Of a stretch of 37,562 nucleotides of DNA, positions 9,189 to 16,934 are shown in pieces. Numbering within the stretch: the stretch's first letter is position 1; each line of letters opens with the position of its first letter. A program made the position numbers and the translations under genes. Source of the DNA: an uncultured Collinsella sp. (GTDB lineage: Bacteria; Actinomycetota; Coriobacteriia; Coriobacteriales; Coriobacteriaceae); NCBI GenBank assembly GCA_902493125.1, contig CABUOF010000014.1:1-37562 (forward strand), in the 5' to 3' direction. The notes beneath the pieces were generated by a model. It saw only the letters and a program-made list of their open reading frames with translations. It made no database searches and was not told the origin of the DNA.

Positions 9189-9361
9189 CCGATACATACT
9201 GTCTGGCGAATCGTTTGTCAACGAATTCGGTGAACGGTAGTAAATACCGTTCAAGCGTATGTATGTATCGGTCGCCGAGCGCGGCACCTCAGTTGGGTTC
9301 GTCGGTAGGTAAGGTATATATCGTCCGCAAGTTGCGCGGGGGCAAGTCTAGGTGCTCCCGA
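9189..9361 (+). promoter_or_regulatory. Structured 5' leader of the sialic acid operon
   Basis: Three nested or successive stems can be read. The outer stem pairs CCGATACATAC (9189-9199) with GTATGTATCGG (9261-9271), 11 perfect pairs. Inside it TGAACGGTA (9231-9239) pairs with TACCGTTCA (9245-9253), a 9-pair stem with a 5-base loop. Downstream GGGGGCA (9340-9346) pairs with TGCTCCC (9355-9361) with one G-U. The last hairpin ends about 20 bases before the ribosome-binding site GGAG (9381). No known riboswitch class was recognised. It could be a cis-regulatory RNA, or the repeats could be protein-binding sites on DNA. Confidence 0.5.
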
Positions 9362-9389
9362 GTAAGATTCTCTATTGATAGGAGAAGAC

Positions 9390-11003
9390 ATGGCCATCAT
9401 CAACAAGGGTATGTCCAGGCGTTCGTTCCTCGGCCTCACCGGCAGCGTCGCTGCTGTCGCAGGGCTTGGTCTCACCGGCTGCGGTGGCAGCTCTAGCGAC
9501 GAGGGTTCCGCTTCCGGTTCCACCGATTCCGCCAACCGTGGCGGCGGCGTGATCACCGCTGGTTCCGCTTACGCTCCGTCCAGCTTCGATCCCGCCAGCA
9601 CCGGCTCCGCTGTGGGCCTGGGTGCTAACTGGCACGTCGTCGAGGGCCTCTACGGCATCGATTACCACGACTACAGCACCTTCAACGAGCTCGCCACCGA
9701 CGATCCTAAGTCCGTGGACGACACCACTTTCGAGGTCACCATCCGCAAGGGCGCCAAGTTCTCCGATGGCACCGAGGTCACCGCTGACGATGTCGTTGCC
9801 TCCTACACCGCTTGCGCCGCTTCCGCTACCTATGCTCCGTTCTTCCAGCCCTTCGAGTCCATCGAGGCCAAGGACGCCAGCACCGTGACGGTCAAGACCA
9901 AGGTCCCCAACTTCTCCCTGCTCAAGGATCGTCTGGCCATCGTCCGCGTTACCCCGGCCACTCAGACCGAGGAGGATCGCGCCAAGCAGCCGATCGGTTC
10001 CGGCCCCTGGATGTACGACTCTATCTCCGATACCGAGATTACCCTGGTTCCCAATCCTGAGTACAACGGTGAGTATGCTGCCGAGGATAAGAAGATCCAG
10101 TACAGCATCCTGACCGACCCCACCGCTCGCGTTACCGCTCAGCAGGAGGGCTCCACGCTCGTTATGGAGCTCGTTACCGCTGACGCCGTCGACCAGCTTG
10201 AGAGCGCCGGCTGCAAGATCGATAACGTTCAGGGTTTCGGCACCCGCTTCATCATGTTCAACGTCGCCAAGGAGCCTTGGAACAACGTCAAGGTCCGTCA
10301 GGCTGTCATGTATGCGCTCGACACCGAGAAGATGGTCAGCAACACCTTCGCCGGCCTTGCCACCGCTGCCAGCTGCTACCTGCCCAAGAGCTTCACCAAC
10401 TATCATGAGGCTTCCACGGTGTACAAGACCGACGCCAAGAAGGCTAAGAAGCTCATCGAGGAGTCTGGCATCACCCCGGGTGCCATCACCCTGCGCACCA
10501 CCGACAACGAGCAGATTAAGGGCATGGCCGCCCAGGTCAAGAACGACCTCGACGCTCTCGGCTTCGATGTGACCATCCAGACCGATACCTCGCCGGCCAC
10601 CTACGCTGCCATCGACGGCGGCGAGGCCTACGATATCCTCCTTGCCCCTGGCGATCCTTCCTGCTTCGGCGCCGACCCCGACCTGCTGCTCAACTGGTGG
10701 TACGGCGACAACGTCTGGATGCAGACCCGTTGCCCGTGGAAGGAGTCCGCTGAGTGGCAGAAGCTCCACAGTCTCATGGACGAGGCTCTTGCCGCCGAGG
10801 GCGACGAGCAGCAGAAGAAGTGGAACGAGTGCTTCGACATCATTGCCGACAACGCCGTTCTGTACCCCGTTGTCCACGTCAAGACCGTCTCCGCTTCCTG
10901 GGACGATCCGTCCACTGCGCCCAACGGCGAGGCCCTCGATGGCTTCAAGGGCATCGGCACGACGAGCATGTCCTTCAGGGGCGTTGCGACCGTCAAGGCG
11001 TAA
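9390..11003 (+). CDS. ABC transporter solute-binding lipoprotein, SBP family 5 (probable sialic acid binding, SatA-like)
   Basis: A 537-residue extracytoplasmic binding protein of the peptide/nickel family (SBP_bac_5). The N-terminus MSRRSFLGLTGS carries a twin-arginine motif, followed by a hydrophobic stretch and the lipobox LTGC (Cys31). It is therefore probably exported folded by Tat and lipid-anchored. A Ser/Gly/Asp-rich linker precedes the binding domain, with the family pattern FDPAST, VVEGLYGID, and KFSDGTEVTADDVVASY. The ATG at 9390 follows GGAGAAGAC; the in-frame upstream TTG lacks a site. The ligand is inferred only from context: the transporter genes are followed by esterases, aldolase, ROK kinase and NanE, resembling the Haemophilus ducreyi sat and corynebacterial sialic acid transporters. 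A peptide ligand cannot be excluded from sequence. Confidence 0.82.
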   Translation: MAIINKGMSRRSFLGLTGSVAAVAGLGLTGCGGSSSDEGSASGSTDSANRGGGVITAGSAYAPSSFDPASTGSAVGLGANWHVVEGLYGIDYHDYSTFNELATDDPKSVDDTTFEVTIRKGAKFSDGTEVTADDVVASYTACAASATYAPFFQPFESIEAKDASTVTVKTKVPNFSLLKDRLAIVRVTPATQTEEDRAKQPIGSGPWMYDSISDTEITLVPNPEYNGEYAAEDKKIQYSILTDPTARVTAQQEGSTLVMELVTADAVDQLESAGCKIDNVQGFGTRFIMFNVAKEPWNNVKVRQAVMYALDTEKMVSNTFAGLATAASCYLPKSFTNYHEASTVYKTDAKKAKKLIEESGITPGAITLRTTDNEQIKGMAAQVKNDLDALGFDVTIQTDTSPATYAAIDGGEAYDILLAPGDPSCFGADPDLLLNWWYGDNVWMQTRCPWKESAEWQKLHSLMDEALAAEGDEQQKKWNECFDIIADNAVLYPVVHVKTVSASWDDPSTAPNGEALDGFKGIGTTSMSFRGVATVKA

Positions 11004-11065
11004 GACTCGCTTGAGTCTGTATGCAGGATGTCGGTCATTGGGGCCGTATCCTCATAGTTGAAACA

Positions 11066-11099
11066 AAGACCCGGGCGGCAACGATGTCGCTCGGGTCTT
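11066..11099 (+). terminator. Hairpin between binding protein and permease genes
   Basis: AAGACCCG (11066-11073) pairs with CGGGTCTT (11092-11099), the stem extending inward with further GC pairs. No T-tract follows. It sits in a 157-base gap after the binding-protein gene. Such hairpins often stabilise the upstream mRNA or cause partial termination, giving excess binding protein over membrane parts. Confidence 0.55.
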
Positions 11100-11160
11100 G
11101 TAATGAGTACCCGTACTCATATACCAGTTGGTCCTACCGACAAAAGAAAGGGGAGAGAAC

Positions 11161-12117
11161 GTGAACAACTTGCTACGTTTGATTGGAAGGCGTCTTGTGG
11201 CGCTGCCGATCATGGCATTGGGCGTCACCGTCCTGGTGTTCTTCCTTATGTCGTTCTCCAAGACCGACCCCGCCTACACGGCGTTGGGTGACGGTGCCTC
11301 GCCCGAGGCGGTTGCCGAGTACCATGAGAAGTATGGTCTGGACGACCCCTGGCCCGTGCGCTACGTGCGCTATATGGGCGATTTGATCCATGGCGACATG
11401 GGCACCTATGGTGCTGCTCGCAACTCCGTTGCCAAGCGCATCTCCACGGCCCTGCCCGTCACGATGCAGCTGACCTTTATCGGTCTTGCCATCGGTGCGG
11501 TCGTTTCGTTTTTGCTCGGCGTCATCGCGGCACTGTATCGCGACAAATGGCCGGACCAAGTGATCCGCGTCTTTTCCATCGCCGGCTTGGCAACCCCGTC
11601 GTTCTGGCTTGCCGTTCTGTTGATCCTGCTGTTCTCTTCCTACCTTAAGGTGCTCCCGGCATCGGGTGCTCTGCCTCACTTCACCACGAATCCGGTTGGC
11701 TATCTGGGACGTATGATCATGCCCGCTATCGCCTTGGCATTTCCGCTGACGGGCCAGATGACTCGTATCGTGCGTACCGCCATGGTCGAGGAGCTCGACA
11801 AGGATTATGTCCGTATGGCTCGCGGCGCCGGCGTTCCCGAGAAGGTCGTCGTCGGCATCAACGTTCTTCGCAATGCGCTGATCACCCCGGTCACCACCCT
11901 CGGTCTTAAGATCGGTTACCTCATGGGCGGCGCTGTCGTCATCGAGGTTATCTTCAACCTCCCCGGCATGGGCACCGCGATTCTGCAGGGCGTTCAGGGC
12001 AACGAGGCGAACCTGGTTCAGGGCGTCGTTATCGTCGTTGCTCTTGCCTTCATCATCATCAACATCGTGGTTGACATGCTCTACCTGCTCATCAACCCGC
12101 GCATCAGGACGGTGTAG
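11161..12117 (+). CDS. ABC transporter permease, OppB/DppB type
   Basis: A 318-residue inner-membrane permease with about six hydrophobic segments. It has the BPD_transp_1 coupling loop consensus DYVRMARGAGVPEKVVV and the typical N-terminus LLRLIGRRLVALPIMALGVTVLVFFL. The start is the GTG at 11161, preceded by GGGGAGAGAAC; the longer frame to 11128 begins inside a region without a binding site. It ends 3 bases before the permease-ATPase fusion gene, so the two are translationally close. It should pair with the permease half of the next protein to form the membrane pore of the probable sialic acid importer. Confidence 0.9.
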   Translation: MNNLLRLIGRRLVALPIMALGVTVLVFFLMSFSKTDPAYTALGDGASPEAVAEYHEKYGLDDPWPVRYVRYMGDLIHGDMGTYGAARNSVAKRISTALPVTMQLTFIGLAIGAVVSFLLGVIAALYRDKWPDQVIRVFSIAGLATPSFWLAVLLILLFSSYLKVLPASGALPHFTTNPVGYLGRMIMPAIALAFPLTGQMTRIVRTAMVEELDKDYVRMARGAGVPEKVVVGINVLRNALITPVTTLGLKIGYLMGGAVVIEVIFNLPGMGTAILQGVQGNEANLVQGVVIVVALAFIIINIVVDMLYLLINPRIRTV

Positions 12118-12120
12118 ATT

Positions 12121-14136
12121 ATGGTAAAGATTCGAGAGAAGCAAACCGAGCAGCTCGAGAAGGCTGCCTCCAAGGGGCTCAAGCTCGGTGGCTGGAAGAA
12201 GATGACGTTGTCTTCTAAGATTGCCGCCGTCGTGCTGGTGCTGGTCGCCCTGACTGCGATTCTGGCGCCCCTTCTTGCCCCCTATAGCCCGGTCGAGATC
12301 TTTACGGCTCGCCAGGCTCCCGGCAACGGATTTATCTTCGGTACCGACGATAAGGGTCGCGACATTCTGTCGCGTATGCTCTACGGTGGTCGTTACTCGC
12401 TGATTATCGGCTTTGGCGCCACCGCCATGGCTCTGGTCTGCGGCTCGGTCGTGGGCGCCCTTGCAGCGGTTTCGCGCAAGGCCGTCTCCGAGACGATCAT
12501 GCGTATCCTGGACATCATCATGTCCATCCCGGGCATCGCCCTCGCGGCCGTCTTTGTCTCCATCCTGGGCAACTCCGTGCCGTCGATCATCTTCGCCATC
12601 GGCTTTATGTACACTCCGCAGATTGCCCGTATCGTGCGCGCCAACATCGTGTCCGAGTACGGCGAGGACTATGTCCGCGCGGTCATCGTTTCCGGCGCCA
12701 AGGCTCCGTGGATTTTGATCAAGCATGTTCTGCGTAACTGCATCGCCCCGATCATGGTCTTCACCGTTACCCTGGTCGCCGACGCCATCATCTTCGAGGC
12801 CTCGCTGACCTTCATCGGCGCTGGTATCCAGGAGCCCACCGCTACCTGGGGCAACATCCTCGCCGACGCCCGCGGCGGCGTGCTCGCCGGCCGTTGGTGG
12901 CAGGCACTGTTCCCGGGCCTGGCCATCATGATCACCTGCCTGGCGCTCAACATCCTCTCCGAGGGCATTACCGACGCCATGGCCGCTGCTCCCTCCGCCG
13001 CCCTGGATCCCACCGATTCCTCCAAGCGTCGCGAGGCCGACCTGCTGGTCTCCGACCCCGTTCGAGCCTACAAGGAGCAGGCCCAGTCCCTCTCCGCTCG
13101 CCTTGGCGCCCTGCGCGATGTCGAGCTCAAGCGTGACGATCGCCATGTGCCCGACGAGTCTGTTGAACCGATTCTCTCGGTCCGTGACTTCTGCATCCAG
13201 TTTGAGCATCACGGTGATATCAACGTCGTCGACCATGTCAACTTTGACGTCCGTCCTGGTCAGACCATGGGCCTGGTGGGCGAGTCCGGTTGCGGTAAGT
13301 CCATCACCACGCTGGCCATCATGGGCCTGACCGACGATGACGAGCACCTTTCCGGCGAGGTCCTCTGGGAGGGCCGTGACCTGCTCAAGATGAGCAAGAA
13401 GGAGTGGTTCGGCCTGCGCGGTACCGATATCGCTATGGTCTATCAGGACGCCCTGTCCTCGCTCAACCCCTCCATGCTCATCTCTGCCCAGATGAAGCAG
13501 CTCACCAAGCGCGGCGGAACCCGCAGCGCCGAGGAGCTCCTGGAGCTCGTCGGCCTCGATCCCAAGCGCACGCTCGAGAGCTATCCGCACGAGCTTTCCG
13601 GCGGCCAGCGTCAGCGTGTCCTGATCGCTATGGCCCTTACCCGCGACCCCAAGCTGGTCATCTGCGACGAACCCACGACCGCTCTGGACGTTACCGTCCA
13701 GAAGCAGGTCATCAAGCTGCTCAACGATCTTCAGGCCAAGCTCGGCTTTGCCATGATCTTCGTTTCGCACGACCTGGCGCTGGTCGCCGAGGTCGCCCAC
13801 AACATCACGGTTATGTACGCTGGCCAGGTTATCGAGCAGGCACCCACCAAGGAGCTGCTCACTAACCCGATCCACGAGTACACCCGCGGTCTTCTGGGTT
13901 CCGTTCTGTCCATCGAGAGCGGTTCGGGCCGCCTGCACCAGGTGCCCGGCGCCGTTCCGAGCCCGCGCGATTTCCCCAAGGGCGATCGCTTCGCGCCCCG
14001 CTCGAGTCATCCGCGCATTGGCCTGGACACCCGTCCGGTCTTCAAGCGCGTGCCCGGCACCGAGCACTTCTATTCCGAGCTCCCCGATGAGGTGCTCAAG
14101 GCAAATGGTTTGACCCCTCACGCGGAGGTGATGTAG
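12121..14136 (+). CDS. Permease-ATPase fusion of an Opp-like importer (SatC-like)
   Basis: 671 residues combining an OppC-type permease (~30-310: six hydrophobic segments, GTDDKGRDILSRMLYGGRYS, and coupling loop EDYVRAVIVSGA) with an OppD-type ATPase (~345-620: Walker A GESGCGKS near 387-394, signature LSGGQRQR near 494, Walker B LVICDEPTTALD). A charged ~35-residue linker joins them. As I recall, the H. ducreyi and Corynebacterium sialic acid transporters also have a permease fused to an ATPase, which supports the assignment. The C-terminal extension aligns with OppD up to FPKGDRFAPR, but the cysteines of the usual CxFxPRCP cluster are replaced (Asp, Ser). The gene abuts the next one with no gap. 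Confidence 0.9.
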   Translation: MVKIREKQTEQLEKAASKGLKLGGWKKMTLSSKIAAVVLVLVALTAILAPLLAPYSPVEIFTARQAPGNGFIFGTDDKGRDILSRMLYGGRYSLIIGFGATAMALVCGSVVGALAAVSRKAVSETIMRILDIIMSIPGIALAAVFVSILGNSVPSIIFAIGFMYTPQIARIVRANIVSEYGEDYVRAVIVSGAKAPWILIKHVLRNCIAPIMVFTVTLVADAIIFEASLTFIGAGIQEPTATWGNILADARGGVLAGRWWQALFPGLAIMITCLALNILSEGITDAMAAAPSAALDPTDSSKRREADLLVSDPVRAYKEQAQSLSARLGALRDVELKRDDRHVPDESVEPILSVRDFCIQFEHHGDINVVDHVNFDVRPGQTMGLVGESGCGKSITTLAIMGLTDDDEHLSGEVLWEGRDLLKMSKKEWFGLRGTDIAMVYQDALSSLNPSMLISAQMKQLTKRGGTRSAEELLELVGLDPKRTLESYPHELSGGQRQRVLIAMALTRDPKLVICDEPTTALDVTVQKQVIKLLNDLQAKLGFAMIFVSHDLALVAEVAHNITVMYAGQVIEQAPTKELLTNPIHEYTRGLLGSVLSIESGSGRLHQVPGAVPSPRDFPKGDRFAPRSSHPRIGLDTRPVFKRVPGTEHFYSELPDEVLKANGLTPHAEVM

Positions 14137-14964
14137 ATGAGCGAGACCGCAGTCAACGGCGTCGAGCCGATCATCTTCCTTGATGACGTCCACGTCACCT
14201 TTAGGACCCGTACCGGCTCGATTCTGCACCCCAACCTGGTTCACGCCGTCCAGGGTGTAACGATTAAGCTCATGCCCGGTCAGACGATCGGCATCGTCGG
14301 CGAGTCCGGTTGCGGTAAGTCCACCACCGCCAACGTCATGTGCGGCCTGCAGGCCCCCACGAGCGGCAAGGTCTACTTTAAGGGCAAGGACGTTACCAAA
14401 CGTACCGCCGAGGACCGTCGCCACATGGGTCGTGTCATCTCGGTCGTGTTTCAAAACCCGGCCACGGCGCTCAACCCCCGCATGGTCGTTCGCGAGCAAC
14501 TGCTCGACCCCATGCGCGTCCACAACCTGGGTACCGAGGCCGAGCAGGAGAAGCGCGTCAAAGAGCTCCTGGAGCTCACCGGTCTGCCCAGCTCCGCCGC
14601 CGAGGTTCTTCCCGGTCAGCTTTCGGGCGGCCAGCGCCAGCGCGTCGCCATTGCCCGTGCCCTGTCGCTGAACCCCGATGCCATCATCGCCGACGAGCCC
14701 ACCTCGGCTCTGGACGTTTCGGTCCGCGCGCAGATTCTGAACCTGCTGACCGACCTTAAGAAGGAGCTCGGCCTGGCCATGGTGTTCATCAGCCATGACA
14801 TCCAGACGGTCCGCTATATCTCTGACGACATCATCGTTATGAATGGCGGCAAGATCGTCGAGCAGGGCGAGGCCAAGCAGGTCTTCCAGCATCCCCAGGA
14901 CCCCTACACCAAGATGCTGCTCGGCGCTGCGCCGTCGCTGCTGCACCCCAAGCTCGGCGAATAG
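14137..14964 (+). CDS. ABC transporter ATP-binding protein, OppF type
   Basis: 275-residue cytoplasmic ATPase with Walker A GESGCGKST (~residues 54-62), Q-loop VFQNPATALNPRM, signature LSGGQRQR, Walker B AIIADEPTSALD and switch FISHD. The ATG directly follows the TAG of the fusion gene. It provides the second nucleotide-binding subunit, completing a four-protein importer. It ends soon after the ABC core (APSLLHPKLGE) and lacks the C-terminal oligopeptide-transporter extension with its cysteine cluster. The OppF in the second operon of this window has that extension. This points to a ligand class other than bulk peptides, though only weakly. Confidence 0.9.
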   Translation: MSETAVNGVEPIIFLDDVHVTFRTRTGSILHPNLVHAVQGVTIKLMPGQTIGIVGESGCGKSTTANVMCGLQAPTSGKVYFKGKDVTKRTAEDRRHMGRVISVVFQNPATALNPRMVVREQLLDPMRVHNLGTEAEQEKRVKELLELTGLPSSAAEVLPGQLSGGQRQRVAIARALSLNPDAIIADEPTSALDVSVRAQILNLLTDLKKELGLAMVFISHDIQTVRYISDDIIVMNGGKIVEQGEAKQVFQHPQDPYTKMLLGAAPSLLHPKLGE

Positions 14965-14980
14965 CCTCGCTTTCCCTCCC

Positions 14981-15008
14981 GTGCGCCCGGTTCCCTTGCC
15001 GGGCGCAC
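14981..15008 (+). terminator. Intra-operon hairpin after the transporter genes
   Basis: GTGCGCCCGG (14981-14990) and CCGGGCGCAC (14999-15008) form a perfect 10-pair stem with an 8-base loop. No T-tract follows. It probably stabilises or partly terminates the transporter mRNA before the catabolic genes. Confidence 0.5.
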
Positions 15009-15044
15009 CTCCGTTGCGATTTCGAAAGGTTGGGTTCACGAGCC

Positions 15045-16022
15045 ATGCCAAGTGCTCAGGAGCTACAACATCAATTTGGTGAATATCGAGGCGCCATGCC
15101 CCGTCCATCAGATTTCGATCTCTTTTGGAAGGATCGCATGGCCGAGGCCGACGCCGTCGGGCTTGACTATGCGATCGACACGGCATCGGTCACCGATGCC
15201 GTGACCTGCCAACTTTTCGACCTCTGGTATACCGGCATGTGTGGCGCTCGCCTGCATGCCAAGTACCTTAAACCCGTCTCGGACGAGCCCGTGCCATTGG
15301 TGCTTCAGTTCCATGGGTATCCGGGTGCAAGCCGCAGCTGGTTTGAGCAGGCGTCGTTTGCGGGCATGGGCATGGCACTCATCGCCCTCGACTGCCCCGG
15401 CCAAGGAGGTCCCTCCGAGGACATTGGTGGATTTGAGGGCACAACGGTTGCCGGGCATATCGTCGCCGGCATCGACGGCGACCCGGCCAACCTCTACTAT
15501 GTCCGCTTGCACCAAGATATTCGCATCCTGTGCCGTATTGTTCGCGAGCTCGAGGGCATCGATCTTTCCCGTGTGTTTGTGAACGGCGCGTCGCAGGGTG
15601 GTGGTTTGGGCATTGCGACCTGTGCGCTTAACAGCGAGCTTATCAATCGTGCCGCCATCCTCTATCCCTTCCTTTCAGATTTCCGCCTAGTCTGGGATTT
15701 GGATGCAGACGACATTGCCTACGAGGGCCTGCGCTATTGGTCTCGCTGGTTTGACGAGGACTCGACTCGTATTGACGAAGCCTATGCCAAGCTGGCGTAC
15801 TTCGATTCCAAGAACTTTGCCCCTATGGTCAAATGCCCCGTGCTGTTTGGCACCGGCACAGCCGATATCGTCTGCCCGCCAGCGACGCAGTTTGCGGTCT
15901 ATAACAACCTGACCTGCGAAAAGCGTCATGAGTTCTTTGAAGGCTTTGGCCACGAGGAGATTCAGGATTTTGACGATCTGATCATTCCGTTTTTCTGCAA
16001 GGGAGGGGAGGCTCATGTCTAA
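15045..16022 (+). CDS. Acetyl xylan esterase/cephalosporin-C deacetylase family (CE7) esterase
   Basis: 325-residue cytosolic alpha/beta-hydrolase. The triad is complete: Ser183 in GASQGGG, Asp274 in GTGTADIVCPP, and His303 in GFGHEE. The oxyanion motif FHGYPG (Tyr92) and the lid-like EDIGGF are as in CE7 enzymes. In the sialic acid operon the likely job is removing O-acetyl groups from imported sialic acids before the aldolase. Pneumococcal EstA, of this family and near nan genes, is a precedent. No signal peptide is seen. The ATG at 15045 gives the family N-terminus (LQHQFGEYRG...PSDFDLFWK). A TTG at 15030 and an ATG at 15096 (behind CGAGG) are alternatives. It overlaps the next gene by 8 bases. 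Confidence 0.88.
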   Translation: MPSAQELQHQFGEYRGAMPRPSDFDLFWKDRMAEADAVGLDYAIDTASVTDAVTCQLFDLWYTGMCGARLHAKYLKPVSDEPVPLVLQFHGYPGASRSWFEQASFAGMGMALIALDCPGQGGPSEDIGGFEGTTVAGHIVAGIDGDPANLYYVRLHQDIRILCRIVRELEGIDLSRVFVNGASQGGGLGIATCALNSELINRAAILYPFLSDFRLVWDLDADDIAYEGLRYWSRWFDEDSTRIDEAYAKLAYFDSKNFAPMVKCPVLFGTGTADIVCPPATQFAVYNNLTCEKRHEFFEGFGHEEIQDFDDLIIPFFCKGGEAHV

Positions 16023-16866
16023 GTGCGAGAGCAATGTTAATGAGCTGATTGTCCCCGACCTTGTGGGGATTCCCGGGACGGTTTCGTCAAGGCTCTCTGA
16101 ATATCGGGATTGGCACGGTGATGTTCAGGCAGATGTTTCTGATTTGGAGACATGTGCTATGGATCTTGAGATTCAAGGCCTGGCCATTACGGCGATCGAT
16201 TTCGCCAATCCGTATGCCCGCTACTCCGAGGTTTCCTTTGAGCTTGGTGGCGATGTGGTCCACGCACGTTTGATCGAGCCTGCCGGTCGCGCCCGAGCAT
16301 CCGAGCTTGTGCCGCTATGTCTGATGTTTCACGACATCGAACGACCCGTGCGGGGATGGCATCACATGACGAGGTTTGCGGCCATGGGATATGCCGTGCT
16401 TGCGCTGGACGATGAGGCGATTGGACCCAGCGATCTGCGGCAGGGGATTACCTCGCCTGCTTTTGTCAGGCGCGTCCGTTGGGGCTGCGCGTTGGCGGAG
16501 GTCGCGCGCAATCTTGATGGCATGGACCCCGACCGCATCTTTGCATGGGGCGAGGGTCTAGGCGGCGGAGTCGCGCTGGCGGTTTCTGCTCTGGACGAGC
16601 GGGGTCTCGCCTGCACGGCGGTTGCCAATCCGCTTCCTGGCGGCCTCGAGGCGCTGTCGTCTCGGGTGCGCGGATCGGTGCTCATGGGCACATCGCTCAT
16701 GGATACCGTGAGCGATCCCAAGGATCAGTTTGCCGTATTCAACGGTCTTGAGTGTGACCGGAGACATATCATCTATGCCAAATACGCTCACGAGCGCATC
16801 AATGCGTTCGAAAACGAAGTCGTCGACTTTTTTAACCAAACGTTCTACTCGTGTTCTTTGGCCTAG
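16015..16866 (+). CDS. CE7-like esterase homologue without the catalytic serine (probable pseudoenzyme)
   Basis: 283 residues, clearly a diverged paralogue of the preceding esterase. Matching stretches include RIFAWGEGLGGG against RVFVNGASQGGG, DPKDQFAVFNGLECDRRH against PPATQFAVYNNLTCEKRH, and KYAHERI against GFGHEEI. The nucleophile serine position is Gly181. The oxyanion motif FHGYPG has become FHDIER. The Asp (230) and His (259) equivalents remain. The frame is intact and overlaps its partner by 8 bases behind a strong GGGAGGGGAG site, so it is made in coupling with the active esterase rather than being a decayed gene. It may be a structural or regulatory subunit of a mixed oligomer (CE7 enzymes are hexamers), or bind a ligand. 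Hydrolytic activity is not expected. Confidence 0.8.
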   Translation: MSKCESNVNELIVPDLVGIPGTVSSRLSEYRDWHGDVQADVSDLETCAMDLEIQGLAITAIDFANPYARYSEVSFELGGDVVHARLIEPAGRARASELVPLCLMFHDIERPVRGWHHMTRFAAMGYAVLALDDEAIGPSDLRQGITSPAFVRRVRWGCALAEVARNLDGMDPDRIFAWGEGLGGGVALAVSALDERGLACTAVANPLPGGLEALSSRVRGSVLMGTSLMDTVSDPKDQFAVFNGLECDRRHIIYAKYAHERINAFENEVVDFFNQTFYSCSLA

Positions 16867-16889
16867 ACGGCCTGGACACTGCCAACAAG

Positions 16890-16912
16890 AGTGGGCGGCA
16901 TAGGGCTGCCCA
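16890..16912 (+). terminator. Small intra-operon hairpin before nanA
   Basis: GTGGGCGGC and GCTGCCCAC form a 9-pair stem (one G-U) with loop ATAGG. No T-tract follows, and the nanA ribosome-binding site AAGGAG lies 11 bases on. It is probably a processing or stability element rather than a terminator. Confidence 0.35.
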
Positions 16913-16934
16913 CCAGACAACTAAGGAGATTCTT

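Noticed and set aside
11058..11291. 77-codon + strand frame overlapping the permease start
   Set aside because: Begins in the hairpin leader and runs out of frame into the permease gene; no homology recognised.
11173..15186. 1337-codon open frame on the minus strand across the transporter genes
   Set aside because: It mirrors four well-supported + strand genes, runs across their boundaries, and its translation is low-complexity (Asp/Gly/Arg/His-rich). Strong C/G third-position bias removes antisense stops.
16015..16866. Reading the second esterase as a decaying pseudogene
   Set aside because: The frame is uninterrupted, has a strong ribosome-binding site and coupling overlap, and keeps conserved core residues, so a maintained pseudoenzyme fits better.
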